Made by a program: the position numbers and the translations under genes | Shown: positions 53,775 through 64,000 of the stretch, piece after piece | Layout of the letters: each line of letters starts with the position of its first letter | Numbering within the stretch: position 1 is the first letter of the stretch | From: Zarea fungicola | Lineage: Eukaryota > Ascomycota > Sordariomycetes > Hypocreales > Cordycipitaceae | DNA: 64,000 bases | Assembly: GCA_900169235.1 (NCBI GenBank) | Contig: FWCC01000157.1 | Span: forward strand, 1-64,000 | Direction: 5' to 3' | Notes under the pieces: generated by a model | The model's input: the letters and a program-made list of their open reading frames with translations, nothing else | Database searches by the model: none | What the model was told of the DNA's origin: nothing

Positions 53775-55868
53775 CTAAGAAGCAGTATCAGTGTTTTCCA
53801 AATCATCGGCCTCAATTTGCAGGTCAATAATGTGAACAGTAGGTGTACGGTAAGTCTTGTGGCCCCATGCGAACCAGTATGCTGTTTAAAATTGTTAGAA
53901 ATGGTTCATGTTGATTAGGTGCTAAGAGACGTTACCTGTTGAGAGAATAATAACAGCACCGATAGCTACAACCGCAAAGTTCATAGTCTCAGCAGTGGGA
54001 TTGGCAACAGACGGGAAAAGCGTGAGAACCAGGCTATTTCAATTATGTCAGTAGTGCATCATCGAGACAGCCAGTAGAGGATACATACACGAGCAAGAGG
54101 AATACGATTGAAAATAAATTTAAAGGCAAACCCCATCTGCCGAGAGCAAAGTCACCTTTAGGCAGAATTTGACGTCCTCGGAGCACTAGGACTAGAATCG
54201 GGAGCAGATAGCTCAGGCTCAGCCCGAAGAGGCAGGCATTGACAATGGCGTTGAATGCACTGCTATTATTAGTAATCTTCTTTGTACGCGTATTGATTTC
54301 TCGTACCTTGCGGCTCCCAGATAAATCAAGCCAAGGGCGATGACAGCTGCGTTGGTAAGAAACATGGAGTTCAGCGGCAAATCAAGCTTTTGGTTGGGCT
54401 TGGCAAAACTAGATTCAAGTTACTATATTGTAGACTTTTTACGTTTGACCACGTTTAATACTTACAACTCAGAAAACGGCAGACCGCCCTGTCGGGCAAA
54501 AGAGGCTGTAAGTCTCGAAGACGAAGTCACAACCTCCGTTGCTGAGCAGGAAATGATGACTATGATAATGGCAGCCATGGTAGCAGCCCCAGCACGAGAC
54601 TGAGTCGCTTGCTGAAAGATTGCGACAATTGGCCTTGCTGAAAGTTAGATTGTGTGCTGTGGGAAGTCTGGGTCAATATTTACCCGATTTCGGCGCTGAT
54701 GAGCTCGTTCACATCTTGAACAGCGAACAAAGCACACATAAGGAATATGAACCCCCTAGTACGCCTGTTAGTCGAACCACAACAATTGTTGAATGAAATT
54801 CATACGTTACGGAGCCTGTAGCAACTGCAAGGACCATGGTCCATGGCGCATCTCGTCGGGGGTTCGGCATCTCTTCGATCAAATGAACAGTACTAGGAGC
54901 TGTTAGTATCGGCAAAGTGATCAGGTTCTAGAGAGACTCACGCATCGTAGGCAACCAGAGTAAAGGCACCTTGCAGGAAACCAAGAAGCCACGCTGCACC
55001 ATCATTCCAGCCAGTAGTGTTAATGAATCCACCAAAGACGAAGCTGCGAGTGGCTGTTAGTGTCTTCAGCATTTCACTCCTACCGCCGGCAAAACATACC
55101 TTCCGCTTTGATGTTTGCCAGCAGTGCAAGCAAGAAGTGTAACGCAGATTGCAAAGAAGCCTGCGACGGAAAGAATGACTAAAAACAACGTCAATTGTTG
55201 ATTCACGTATGCAGAGCAGCATGTCACCTACAGGCGCCCTTTCCCATCCACGGGATAACAAAAGTGGCCAGGGCATTGACGAGTCCAGCAAAGACTTCAA
55301 TGGCAGAGAAGATTAAAAAGTTGTGCCACTTTTTAAACACATAATTCTCATTCATCAGCTGGATCAACGCAATGATCAGATTAGCCACCAGCGAAGGCCC
55401 CGTCGCGGCGAGCGCCCACCACGACGAGGTCAGCACCCAACCGCACACGTAGCTTAGAAACTTCTTATACTTTTCCGGCGCCAGCACAGCTACCCATTCG
55501 TACTGCCCGCCGTTGGTCGGATACACAGAGCACAGCTCGGCGAGACTGAGGGCGACGGCCATTTGACCCACGCCGGCGAAGAGGAGGCCCCATAGGATCG
55601 CGACAGGCCCACCGGATGGGAGAGCAATGCTAAGCGCAGACGCGGCGGCTGGCCATGTCCTGTAAAGAGATTAATATATTTTCATTGGCCTTGTTTGTGA
55701 GATTTGGAAAGGGGGCGCCGGTCACAGGAGCTGCAGAATGAAGACGTACCCTGTGATGACGAAGCCGACACCCAGCATAGACCAGAAGCCAAATTTTTTT
55801 TTGTATTCAGCCTTGTGGCCGAAAGGATTGTCGATGGTAGCATTTGGATTTTCATTGAGCACACCCAT
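53775..55868 (-). CDS. APC-superfamily amino acid/GABA/choline-type permease, 11 exons
   Basis: A membrane importer of an amino acid, GABA or choline-like amine. Eleven exons: 55750-55868, 55232-55659, 55100-55178, 54942-55043, 54806-54892, 54684-54755, 54466-54633, 54307-54408, 54089-54262, 53936-54033 and 53775-53881. They total 511 residues, and all junctions keep the frame with GT-AG borders and 44-90-bp introns. The N-terminus is short and hydrophilic, then FGFWSMLGVGFVITGTWPAAAS opens TM1, as in Hnm1/Uga4-type permeases. EEMPNPRRDAPW is the conserved cytosolic loop, and about twelve hydrophobic segments follow in order. The acidic C-terminus is short. The next gene upstream is a copper amine oxidase on the same strand, so amine uptake is an attractive guess. 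The substrate is not certain. Confidence 0.88.
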
Positions 55869-57142
55869 GATGAACGACGCTGCCCTCGGCGATGAAAACT
55901 CAGCAAGGAAGCAACTATGGTGGCGATGCTAACGTGGCATGTCGTCACGGCGCGTCTTCTTATATGACAGTGCCCTTGAGCTCTCTGCAGGACGTACCAG
56001 CAAGCTACAGCCACATTACACTGAGGTACCAAAGTAGCAACAGTAGGATGATAGCGAAGAGAGGTTGCTCAACGCGTACGAAGGGGATGTTGACCCCGTT
56101 TGGGAATAAGATACGCCGCGCCCAAGACAATCTGGAGGTCCTTGTGATTCTGCGCCGGAGTTGATGGGTGGGAGCTGGGCAAGCCACGAAATCTTTCTAG
56201 GGGCATCAGACCAGACAGTTGGTTCAGACTTTGTCAAGAATTTTGGCGCGCACTGTGTGGACCGGGGGGCTGAAGAAGGCGGCTTGTCCTGGGTCTGCAG
56301 CGGCAGATTCCACTGCCGTATGCAAGGTGCAGGGTCTAAGCTGGGGCTTAATAAGGCACTGACTGCCGGCATGTCTGGGCATTTCTGGGTCTCCAAGCCT
56401 TGTTGTTCTGGGGCAGAGATACGCTAGTTTGTGGAGTCATCGACAAAATCAAAATCCATCCGCGTCATGCAAGGGCACTGAAACCGGACTCTTGGCCCTT
56501 CCACGGCTTTATAGTGTATCTCGACCGCATTACCCCGGAAGCTGGGCAACGATCCGGGGCGTTGGAGCGTTGGAGCGTTGAAGCGTGGGATATCGGGGCT
56601 TGGGATATTCTAGGGAAAAGATACGCCGGTGAAGCACTAGTGCGTGCGGCGAGGCGGGCAACGGAATGCTAGGACTCGTGAGCTTTCCAGGTTGTCGGAT
56701 TCTGCTCCAAGGGACGTATCTCGTGAAGAATTTTCAGTAAACTCTCGAGGCCGAGACTCGAGACTTTGATTCTGGTGTAAAGGTCCGTCTCGAGTTGGCT
56801 GTGCGAGTCGTGCAGCGTGATAAATGCGATTCTGGGCCTACTGGTACCGACAGAATCGGACAAGACGCTGTGGCAAGTCTTACTATAGGATATATTTTAA
56901 TCTACACAATGACATAAGACATGGAGTGTGGATATGGTCATGCATTAGAAAGTTCTAATCGTGACGTTTTGACTTGTTACGTAGTAAATTAGTTACCAGG
57001 CAGAATCGTTGCGACCAACAGAGTCTGCAGCTGGTGCTCATGGTCAATACTCACTGCAAGAAGCTACAAGAAAATGATGTTGAGATTTTAAATTTAGAGC
57101 CTAGCTACTCATGCTGAACCAAGAAAATAACAGAGGGCCAAC
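55869..57142. other. Intergenic, no gene recognised
   Basis: The permease promoter and the 3' region of the amine oxidase. A short G-rich imperfect repeat of GTTGGAGC type lies near 56560-56590. No domain-bearing frame was found. Confidence 0.5.
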
Positions 57143-59155
57143 CTACAGCTTACAGCAAGTTCCGTTCGTAGTTCCGTTGACAACACCCACCTTCCCCTCC
57201 AAGGTCGACTTATTAAAGGCCTGCGTTGAGGGCGGCACATCCAGCGCCGGGTTCTTCTCGTGGAAGCCCGCCGGTTTCATCATGATGCTAATTTTCTCGC
57301 TCGGCATGACCGGGAAGTCCTCTGGCCGCGGGTTATGCGTCAACCCAAACGAGTGCCAGAACACAACATCCGTGCCGCGCACATCATCGTTGCGCGCCGA
57401 CCACACCTCCACACCGTCGCTGTTGTGGCTCTGGTTCGTGAAGTCGCCGGCCGCGTAGAGCTCGCCGTCGCGGTACTTTGTCACCCAGACGGGGTGCTCT
57501 GCGTAGCGCGCGCGTTTTGTGTTGAAGCTGTTCTTGGCCATGATGATGGGCTGCGTGGCCAGCGTGTGCACCTTGTAGGCGACGGGCTGGCCGCTGATGC
57601 GGTTGATGACGTCGTCGTTGCGGATCTTGAAGACACGCGACGCGTGCGGGTTCGTCTCTTCGTGGCCCGACTTCTCAATGACGGTGGTGCGGCCAATATA
57701 GCCGCAGCCAAAGGGGTCGTCGATGCCATCCTCGGGCCGGATCGCGCTGCTCTCCTCATAGACGACGGTGTTGTTGAATCCATCAATGGCTGGGTCGACG
57801 CGCATGGCAAAAATGTGCTGATGATTGGGCGCAGACACGCCGGGACCGACATTTGTCGACCAGGGCACGCTCAGACCATTCTCGTTGTCAATAGGCATGG
57901 TGGACAAGATACCAGTAGCGCGGACCTCGAGCTCCAGACCTCCGGCTTGGTCGAAAATCCAGGCAAAAATGTACTCGTAGTTGGAGAGCGTACAAATCAT
58001 CTGGGCGACGAGCTGGCGATTACGGACGACGGTAGCCTGGTCGTTGCGGTAGTTGGAGTGCTTGTGGAGGATGCCCGCATCCTGCTCGTGCAGGCAAATG
58101 ACATTCTTGAGCTGCACAGGATTACCACGGCTGTCAGGGCGGTATCCATCCAAGTATCTGATATGACCAAGGCAATCGCATCCCAGGTGCAGTTGGTTGG
58201 CAGTAATGCCAAGACCGACATCGCCGACGTCAAACGCCTGCTTACGGTGGAAGGGTCGTCGTGGATCGCCATAAGGCACCGTCATCTCAGAAAGGGAGAC
58301 ACGGTAAAAGACATTGCGGCCGTTATATGTGACATTGTAGAGCAGGAGACCGTCGCGGTAGTTGAATCCCAAGCGGAAGCGCCACTTCTGCCACTCAACA
58401 AGGTGTCCGTCAACCTTGAACGATGGACCTTCCGGCTGCTGGACAATGTAGGGCTTGAGGTCTTGGCGGAGAGGCTCATCAAGGAGGTCATGGGCGTACT
58501 CGACAGCTTTAACGGGCTTCCACGGCTGCGTCTCAACAGTGGTGTGGTCCGCACCAGTGGGGAGGTAGTCCATGCGGACAAATTCCCTTGTGTCGGCATT
58601 GAAGACGGGTGAGAATGCGCAAGGTAGAGAGTAGTGGTTGGACTGCGGGTGATCAATTGGGACAATGTACATGTAGCACTGGCACAATCGACGGGTTTCG
58701 TCAACGTCATCGCGGCCATAAATCCATGGATCGGTACAGACTGCCACGCCCTTGGGCAGCTGCATCTTCTCAATCTCGGCAATGACTTTGGGGTGCTTGA
58801 GGCATGCCTTCTCGACCTCGAGCATCTCGTCGACATCGACAGGGCCTTGCACAGACTTGGGAAGCTCCTTGAGGGAGATGACAGACTTGTTCGTCAGGTT
58901 TACCAGGCCTTTGAGGAAGCTGAAGGTGTCGAGGCGGTGGAAAAGGCAGAACATGACACGGGCGGGAGGCGTTGGGAGAGGCTGGCCAAGTCGTTCTGCC
59001 TCGATGTAGGGGATAACATCCCGCTTGATTGGCTCGAGAATGTCGAGAGTCTTGAAGCGCAGCTGCACATCGGGAAAGGATGCCTTTAGCAGCCGGACAG
59101 CAGTGTCAATCTCATCTGGTCGGAGAGGATCAAAGGGATGAGGGGCAGCAGCCAT
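57143..59155 (-). CDS. Copper-containing primary amine oxidase, probably peroxisomal
   Basis: Oxidatively deaminates primary amines to aldehyde, NH3 and H2O2. It has 670 residues and no intron, with the ATG at 59155. The catalytic base is Asp309 (QAFDVGD), and the LGCDCLG strand follows. The tyrosine converted to topaquinone is Tyr393 in TLSNYEY, matching the T-x-x-N-Y-(D/E) consensus. Copper ligands are His445 and His447 in NHQHIF, with the third in the WHSFGLTHNPRPEDFP segment. Size and domain order (N2, N3, catalytic) match the yeast/fungal family. The C-terminus is CKL, a permitted PTS1 tripeptide, which suits the peroxisomal location known for several fungal amine oxidases. It neighbours an APC permease and a Zn2Cys6 regulator. 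Confidence 0.95.
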   Translation of the reverse strand: MAAAPHPFDPLRPDEIDTAVRLLKASFPDVQLRFKTLDILEPIKRDVIPYIEAERLGQPLPTPPARVMFCLFHRLDTFSFLKGLVNLTNKSVISLKELPKSVQGPVDVDEMLEVEKACLKHPKVIAEIEKMQLPKGVAVCTDPWIYGRDDVDETRRLCQCYMYIVPIDHPQSNHYSLPCAFSPVFNADTREFVRMDYLPTGADHTTVETQPWKPVKAVEYAHDLLDEPLRQDLKPYIVQQPEGPSFKVDGHLVEWQKWRFRLGFNYRDGLLLYNVTYNGRNVFYRVSLSEMTVPYGDPRRPFHRKQAFDVGDVGLGITANQLHLGCDCLGHIRYLDGYRPDSRGNPVQLKNVICLHEQDAGILHKHSNYRNDQATVVRNRQLVAQMICTLSNYEYIFAWIFDQAGGLELEVRATGILSTMPIDNENGLSVPWSTNVGPGVSAPNHQHIFAMRVDPAIDGFNNTVVYEESSAIRPEDGIDDPFGCGYIGRTTVIEKSGHEETNPHASRVFKIRNDDVINRISGQPVAYKVHTLATQPIIMAKNSFNTKRARYAEHPVWVTKYRDGELYAAGDFTNQSHNSDGVEVWSARNDDVRGTDVVFWHSFGLTHNPRPEDFPVMPSEKISIMMKPAGFHEKNPALDVPPSTQAFNKSTLEGKVGVVNGTTNGTCCKL

Positions 59156-60178
59156 TTTGGGTGAACTTTTTTGACTCTGGTGACGTGCTGTTCTGAAGTG
59201 TAAGTGACGACACTTTCAGTGGCTAAATTGTTTGAGTGAGCGATACCATATGCTTTTTAATCTTCAAGTCACGGTCCGTATGCTCTTAAGTAGAATTCAG
59301 GCTCATGCAGGAGCGAAGAATCTGTATGACCTGTTCACGTTTCGTCGTCGTCTCTCGAAGTGAGAGAAAACAGGCAAAGATACGACGTGATTGAGAATCA
59401 CTCGATCTCAACCCAGTAAAATGGGCCAGAGGAGCTTCACAGTTTAACAATGGTGCCCAAGCACTGTACACTTTCCATGGGGTGGTTCGGTGCAGAAGAC
59501 GCCGATAAGTGCGCCACGAACTACTTACTCGCTTAAAGACGTTACCAGACTGTTTCTGGCAACCCATGTCCGAAACAGGAAAAACATACGCCGCACATAA
59601 AATGGTTTGAACAATAGACAATCAAAAGGCGCCTAGATTAACTGGGTCACCTGGACAAAGAATCTGCCACTGAAAATAGAGAGGGGTACATGCCTCCTCA
59701 TGAAGTAATGGCTTGGCCGCCAATCTTGAACCTAAATTTCCAAAATAGGCAAAACATACGCCGAGTACCAAGAACAGCCCCAGACCCCAGATCTATCCGG
59801 CTCCACGTTTTTCAAGCCTGCGTGGAGCTTCGAGCTTCAAAGCATGATACAGATTTCGTGGCTTGGTGATATTGGCCTATTCACGGACACGACAGCTGGG
59901 CAAGGGAAGAGTTACGCGCTTCAACGGTCATCTCCGTATGATTGACAGTACCAGAAGAAAAGCCACGAGGCATGCCTGCACTTATGACGTGCCGAGAAAC
60001 GCCTTCAGTACGCCCAGTCCACATGCTGGTCATGAAATGTCATCAAATTGCCGACTACATATGATTACTGGCCCGGTTCGGACTTTGTCCAAGCCCATAT
60101 TTCATTCCCATCCCATACCCCATTCCGTATTCCCCGGGGATTCCCCATTCTCCCCCCTTCATCATAACCTCCTACTGA
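59156..60178. other. Intergenic, amine oxidase promoter and regulator 3' region
   Basis: A spacer of 1 kb between two minus-strand genes. No gene was recognised. The pyrimidine-rich stretch near 60100-60170 belongs to the 3' side of the regulator gene. Confidence 0.5.
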
Positions 60179-62112
60179 CTAAGTAATAATCAAATCCCAA
60201 TTACTCGAAGCCAGCAAAGTCCGCCAGTCAAGCGCCCGGTTGAACTGCTTTCGCTGTGTCCACACCTCCCCAAGCAGCGCTGCGGTCGACTGAATATTGC
60301 CAAACCCCACGTGCGCGTCCAGCACGCCAACGCGTTCCAGCGCGACGGCCGACTCCTCCGCACTGTCCGTCTCGCAGGCCACAATGAAGAGCAAGGGCAG
60401 CAGACCGGCTTCCTCGGGGCTGTTGCACGGCACGCGCGAAATCTCAGTCAGGCAGGCCGTTATAGAAGCTGCCTTCGCCACTGGTAGCGTCGCCTTGAGT
60501 GCAGTAAGGGCGCTGCCACAAGGGCCACCAACGTCGCCGGACTTGGTCAACAGTTGGTCGAGGACGGAGTGCAAGCATACATGAATGGCACATTCATACG
60601 CGCGAGCTACATTTTCTAGTCGTGCTGTCGTCTCCTGCGTCATACCCTCCGGGATGTAAAAGTCCTTGGCAGTTCTGGTTCCTTGTCCTAGGATCATTAA
60701 TCTACAGGGCAAGTAGGTCAGTATACCGCCACAATATGATGGTGTTGCTGTTATGCATCTTACATGGATTCGACCTCGATTTGTAGTCGAAATATAGATT
60801 TCGGGTCCATCACGTCAATATTCAGAAGAGCCATGACGCGACGGAGTAGTATAATATAGCAGCGTGAGAACCCCATGTATGGGTCTACCGGCTGCAGGAT
60901 AGAGCCCACCAGCAGCGCACTATCCTGGGCGTCTGCCAACACGTCTTCTGTGATGAGGCCCTTTTCTGTTAAGCTGGCAAGGCCCTTGTGATATGTGATA
61001 CTATTCTCATAGTCAGTAAGCTGCGCAGTAATAAATCGGATCGAGGGTAAAGGGACTTGACGTACAAGCTCCGCGCAAAGTTTTGAATATCCGGAATACT
61101 AGCCTGTCCCGGATTGCTGCTCAGCATCTTCGAGAAGAACTCGATGCCGTCAAAATGCTGCCGCCAATGCGTGATGCCGTCCTTGATAATCTCATACTTG
61201 CACAAGAAAATGGACGACAGTAGCGCGACCTGCAATGACCACAAATCATTGGGCAGTGCCGTGCCGACACCAGCACTACTACTACTGCCGCTGCTGCCGC
61301 CGCTCCCGGCTCTATCCGGCAGCTGCGCGTGCGATATAAATTTCCTCATGTCCGCGAGCGCGCTCACGTAGTATTGCGTCGACTCCGTCTGGAACTGCGT
61401 GCGCATCTCGCCCTCTGCATGCCTGGAGCGGTGCAGACATGAGACCGCACATACCGTATTCAACAGCAGCGGCGAGTGCGTGACGCGCGGCACAATCAGC
61501 GTTCGTAGCGGGTTCTCGTTGCCGATGGCGTTGACCAGTAAGCCCGAGAGTCGCTCGACAAAGTACTGAAAGGGCTGCTGCGCTGGCGGCCGAATCGTCG
61601 TGTTGAACACGCTCAGATGGCTCATCTCTCGGCTCGGGCCCGGGCTACTCGGTGAGCTCCCCCTCTCGATGTGGTGTATGTTGTTATGGTTATTTTTAAA
61701 TAATATCGTCGCGCTCCCTGGGGGCATGCTTCCGTCCGGGGCATCCTTCGCTCCGGTAGCCGTTATTCGTTTTCGTGCTTTCGCTGGTCGTTTCTCCTTG
61801 TCGGCCATGAATGGGGAGAAGACCTCGGTCGGGACACATTCGAGATTTAGTCGAGCACAGGCGGCGCATCTGTAGAAAAACACAACAGTTAGCAACCTCG
61901 TTTCTTCCCGAGGAAATTTGGATCGGGTAACCCGTACTTCGGCTTCTCTCCACTGCCTGAACGTCCGGGTTAGCATCTTCAGCCTTGTCTTGATTTTTGC
62001 TCCGAGCAAGAAGAGGGGCAAAAGGAAGGAAGTTGTTACATTTTTTATGCCGCTGTTTGCAAGTGACGCATCCTGTTCTTGTCCAGTCTGACAGTCTAAT
62101 ACGCTGAGGCAT
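60179..62112 (-). CDS. Zn2Cys6 binuclear-cluster transcription factor with a 19-nt microexon
   Basis: A fungal-specific DNA-binding regulator. Five exons: 62040-62112, 61938-61956, 61066-61869, 60764-61000 and 60179-60701, giving 551 residues. The first frame breaks after the third cysteine (RHKKC). A 19-nt exon encoding SGEKP with its split flanking codons, preceded by a GCTAAC branch site and TTCAG and followed by a GTACGG donor, restores the cluster Cys15-x2-Cys18-x6-Cys25-x6-Cys32-x2-Cys35-x6-Cys42. The middle region carries low-complexity Ser/Gly and basic stretches. The C-terminal half is helical, like the fungal_trans_2-type ligand-responsive domain. Such proteins usually activate neighbouring genes; the flanking amine oxidase and permease, or the nucleoside hydrolase, are candidates. 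The microexon is strongly supported by exact Cys spacing. Confidence 0.88.
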
Positions 62113-63521
62113 TATTCCGAAATGCCGAGCAGCCGTGTTTTCAAGAAGCTCTTTTTTCGATGGTGATGGAGTTTATGTTGAAGACAGTGGGCCATCTAAA
62201 GAGAGATTTTGTAAGATGGGCACTTCTGACAGGTATGCTAATAAGTGGCTAGCTACCCCACGACTCATGGTTGGGCGATGCGTGGAGCTGAATCGCTAAT
62301 AACTAGTAAGCCTTCTGCCACCCAACTCTCTTTGGTACCAAGACAGGGCGGAAGCTAATGTAATCGGAAAATCATTCAGGCTTAGTGCCTTAGAGGAAAT
62401 TTGTCTCGGTAGCTGAAAGTCGCTCGCAAAAGTGGTGAGATGACGAGGCATTTTGAACTGGCATGGCAAGTGCCGAAGGGTCACATAAAGTCTATTGTTA
62501 CGTCATTCATTGTCGATACTTTATGAGTGCTGAAGTTTCCAGTTAATTTAGTAAAATGAGCCATTACAATGAGCACAGAACTAACTGGACAATTCAGTTC
62601 AAGGAGTACCTGAATAGAACAGACAAGTCAGTCCAGTCTGCAACTGGGTTCCGCAATACTCAAAATTAAGAGTCTCGATATCCCCACCCGAAGAGATTGC
62701 TTACAGAGGGGCTTGTTTCCAGTTCAAGGAAAGGGTTCAAATATCCACTAGAAACTGACAGACGCAAACCTAATAATGATGCCTGACAATGCTGGTTTCA
62801 GATCTTGTTTCTATTCACTTCAGCATGAGTGCTCACTTCGGCATGAGTGCACCTCCCACCTAAAGCATAGTATGAGTGCAGCGCAGTTTTGGAAACCCAC
62901 GGCTTCTAACAAAATCTTCACATTCAGCAAAAGGCAACCAGCGAGTCAGGGTGTCAATACTAATAGAACTGCAAATCTTCAGGCTAACGGGTGTCGCTCG
63001 GACCAGTTCCGTTCCGTGTGGTAGCATTGACCTAGTTAACTACTAGTTTTTTATAGTGCTTGTGGGGGCGAATAATGGTGGATGGAGAATTGCGGCAATA
63101 TTCGCAACTAGACCCATACTTGCCAGCATATTCCAAGTCCTTTTCCCATATCAAATATGCAAGAGGACATTTCGTACTAAAGGGTCTCATAGGAGCCCTT
63201 CATTTCACTAAAATCTGCTACAACGGACAAAAAATGAGACAGGTATCATATTTCCATCGCTACAAGGGCTACAAGCACACTCGTTGCGCCCCAAATCAAA
63301 GTGGTGGGCAAGCCATGCTGACGCAGACGCCCACCAAGGCCTGGCCGTGCCTCGGTTAAAATAACATATGATTTCCCTTGCGCGTAACTAAACGATGACT
63401 TGGTACTAGAATTATCCTAGCTTTATGAGTGATGTTGCTCTATACCGGACTGCGACAGTCAAGGGCTTGCCGCTCTCTCTATATAGTATGTCAGATTGAC
63501 TGAAATCGACTCCAAAGGAAA
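62113..63521. other. Intergenic, no gene recognised
   Basis: The promoter of the Zn2Cys6 gene and the 3' region of the nucleoside hydrolase. It contains two imperfect 18-bp direct repeats of CACTTCAGCATGAGTGCT type at about 62817-62852. No gene is supported. Confidence 0.5.
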
Positions 63522-64000
63522 CTACAGGTTTGCAGACGTCTCTCGTCCAGTTTTAAACCCCGTGACTTCGTCGGCCCTTGCCATGCAGTCTTCAAATAAG
63601 GACCAGAACCAATCGGCGTCCATCGTCCTTGGAATGAGGACGCCCCCAGAGGTAGATTTAGAAACGACAAGCCTACCAGCGTCACTCCCTTCAAGTATCA
63701 CGTCAATCTTCCACCTCTCTTTACTGCCATCATCGTAGCTTAATGTCGGCAAGGTACTGGTGTAATTCGGTAGCAGAACCGCAACAGCAAGTGGGTCATG
63801 CAAAGGCGCACCGTCCTTCAATTCAGAATGCTTCGCGTACGAGTCTGCACAAAATTTAAGAAGCTCATAAAAGGCCTTTCGTAGTCTCGTGGGTCCATGT
63901 TTGCCTTTGCGTAGTCCTTGCATGCGCTCGCTTGTGGCACGAACCTGGTGCGTCAAGTCCAAAGGGACAAGAACAACGTTTTCAATTAGCTGTGCATAGC
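63522..64000 (-). CDS. Inosine/uridine-preferring nucleoside hydrolase, C-terminal part (runs off the window)
   Basis: Hydrolyses the N-glycosidic bond of ribonucleosides to ribose and base. Only the C-terminal 159 residues lie inside the window; the frame is open to base 64000 and continues beyond it. Visible features are VVLVPLDLTHQV, the strand that lines the pocket, and LHDPLAVA, which carries the conserved catalytic His. The final segment TMDADWFWSLFEDCM is the last helix before the stop codon at 63522. Length and motif spacing match the IunH/Urh1 family. The N-terminal Asp cluster cannot be checked here. Confidence 0.85.
   Translation of the reverse strand, partial: YAQLIENVVLVPLDLTHQVRATSERMQGLRKGKHGPTRLRKAFYELLKFCADSYAKHSELKDGAPLHDPLAVAVLLPNYTSTLPTLSYDDGSKERWKIDVILEGSDAGRLVVSKSTSGGVLIPRTMDADWFWSLFEDCMARADEVTGFKTGRETSANL

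Noticed and set aside
57260..58612. Plus-strand open frame of 450 codons antisense to the copper amine oxidase
   Set aside because: It is a mirror of strong GC codon bias in the true gene, lacks any domain and has no promoter or start context of its own.
62817..62852. Short direct repeats as a possible CRISPR-like array
   Set aside because: Only two imperfect adjacent copies without spacers, in a eukaryotic genome.

Overview
The window is nuclear DNA of a filamentous ascomycete, most likely a Sordariomycete and probably Hypocreales. The evidence is eukaryotic gene structure (introns of 44-120 bp with GTANGT-like donors and CTAAC-like branch sites), filamentous-fungal families (a homeodomain regulator, a LaeA-like methyltransferase, an AA11-type LPMO, a Zn2Cys6 regulator, Kex2-processed secreted proteins) and TATA boxes about 100-120 bp upstream of several start codons. 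Genus-level placement is inference. No rRNA, tRNA, CRISPR array or bacterial-type operon was found. Coordinates of spliced genes are first to last coding base; exon limits are in the evidence text and were worked out by hand.

Layout. 1-6119 is a very long gene-poor upstream region leading into a homeodomain transcription factor (6120-8102, +). A large intronless P4-ATPase lipid flippase follows (10518-15275, +), then a LaeA-like methyltransferase with an 18-nt microexon (17252-18961, +), a GNAT acetyltransferase (19514-20011, +), a small DnaJ-type zinc-finger protein (20592-20852, -) and an MFS sugar permease (21670-23229, -). From 23.2 to 26.9 kb is a gene-free stretch with a 243-bp TA-flanked MITE (26135-26377) and a possible LTR relic. 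A secreted Cys/aromatic-rich proprotein lies at 26926-27810 (+).

29.1-44.1 kb is the most interesting region: seven tailoring-type enzyme genes in a row. They are an FAD monooxygenase, a flavocytochrome b2-like hydroxy-acid oxidase, a type-B carboxylesterase, a sarcosine-oxidase-type covalent-FAD amine oxidase, a crotonase ending in the peroxisomal-type tripeptide SKI, a BAHD-like acyltransferase and a membrane fatty acid hydroxylase/sterol desaturase-type enzyme. An APH-like kinase follows (46014-47629, -). No PKS, NRPS, terpene synthase or cluster-specific regulator lies inside this block, so it looks like either a secondary-metabolite cluster lacking a recognised core enzyme or a catabolic cluster.

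The right part holds a small basic conserved-looking protein (48109-48590, -), an AA11-like LPMO (49466-50143, -), a small secreted Cys-rich protein with a near-identical 84-bp internal duplication (52378-52806, +), an amine/amino-acid permease with 11 exons (53775-55868, -), a copper amine oxidase ending in CKL (57143-59155, -), a Zn2Cys6 regulator with a 19-nt microexon in its zinc cluster (60179-62112, -) and the 3' part of a nucleoside hydrolase running off the window (63522-64000, -). Permease, amine oxidase and regulator could form an amine-nitrogen utilisation module; this is inference from adjacency.
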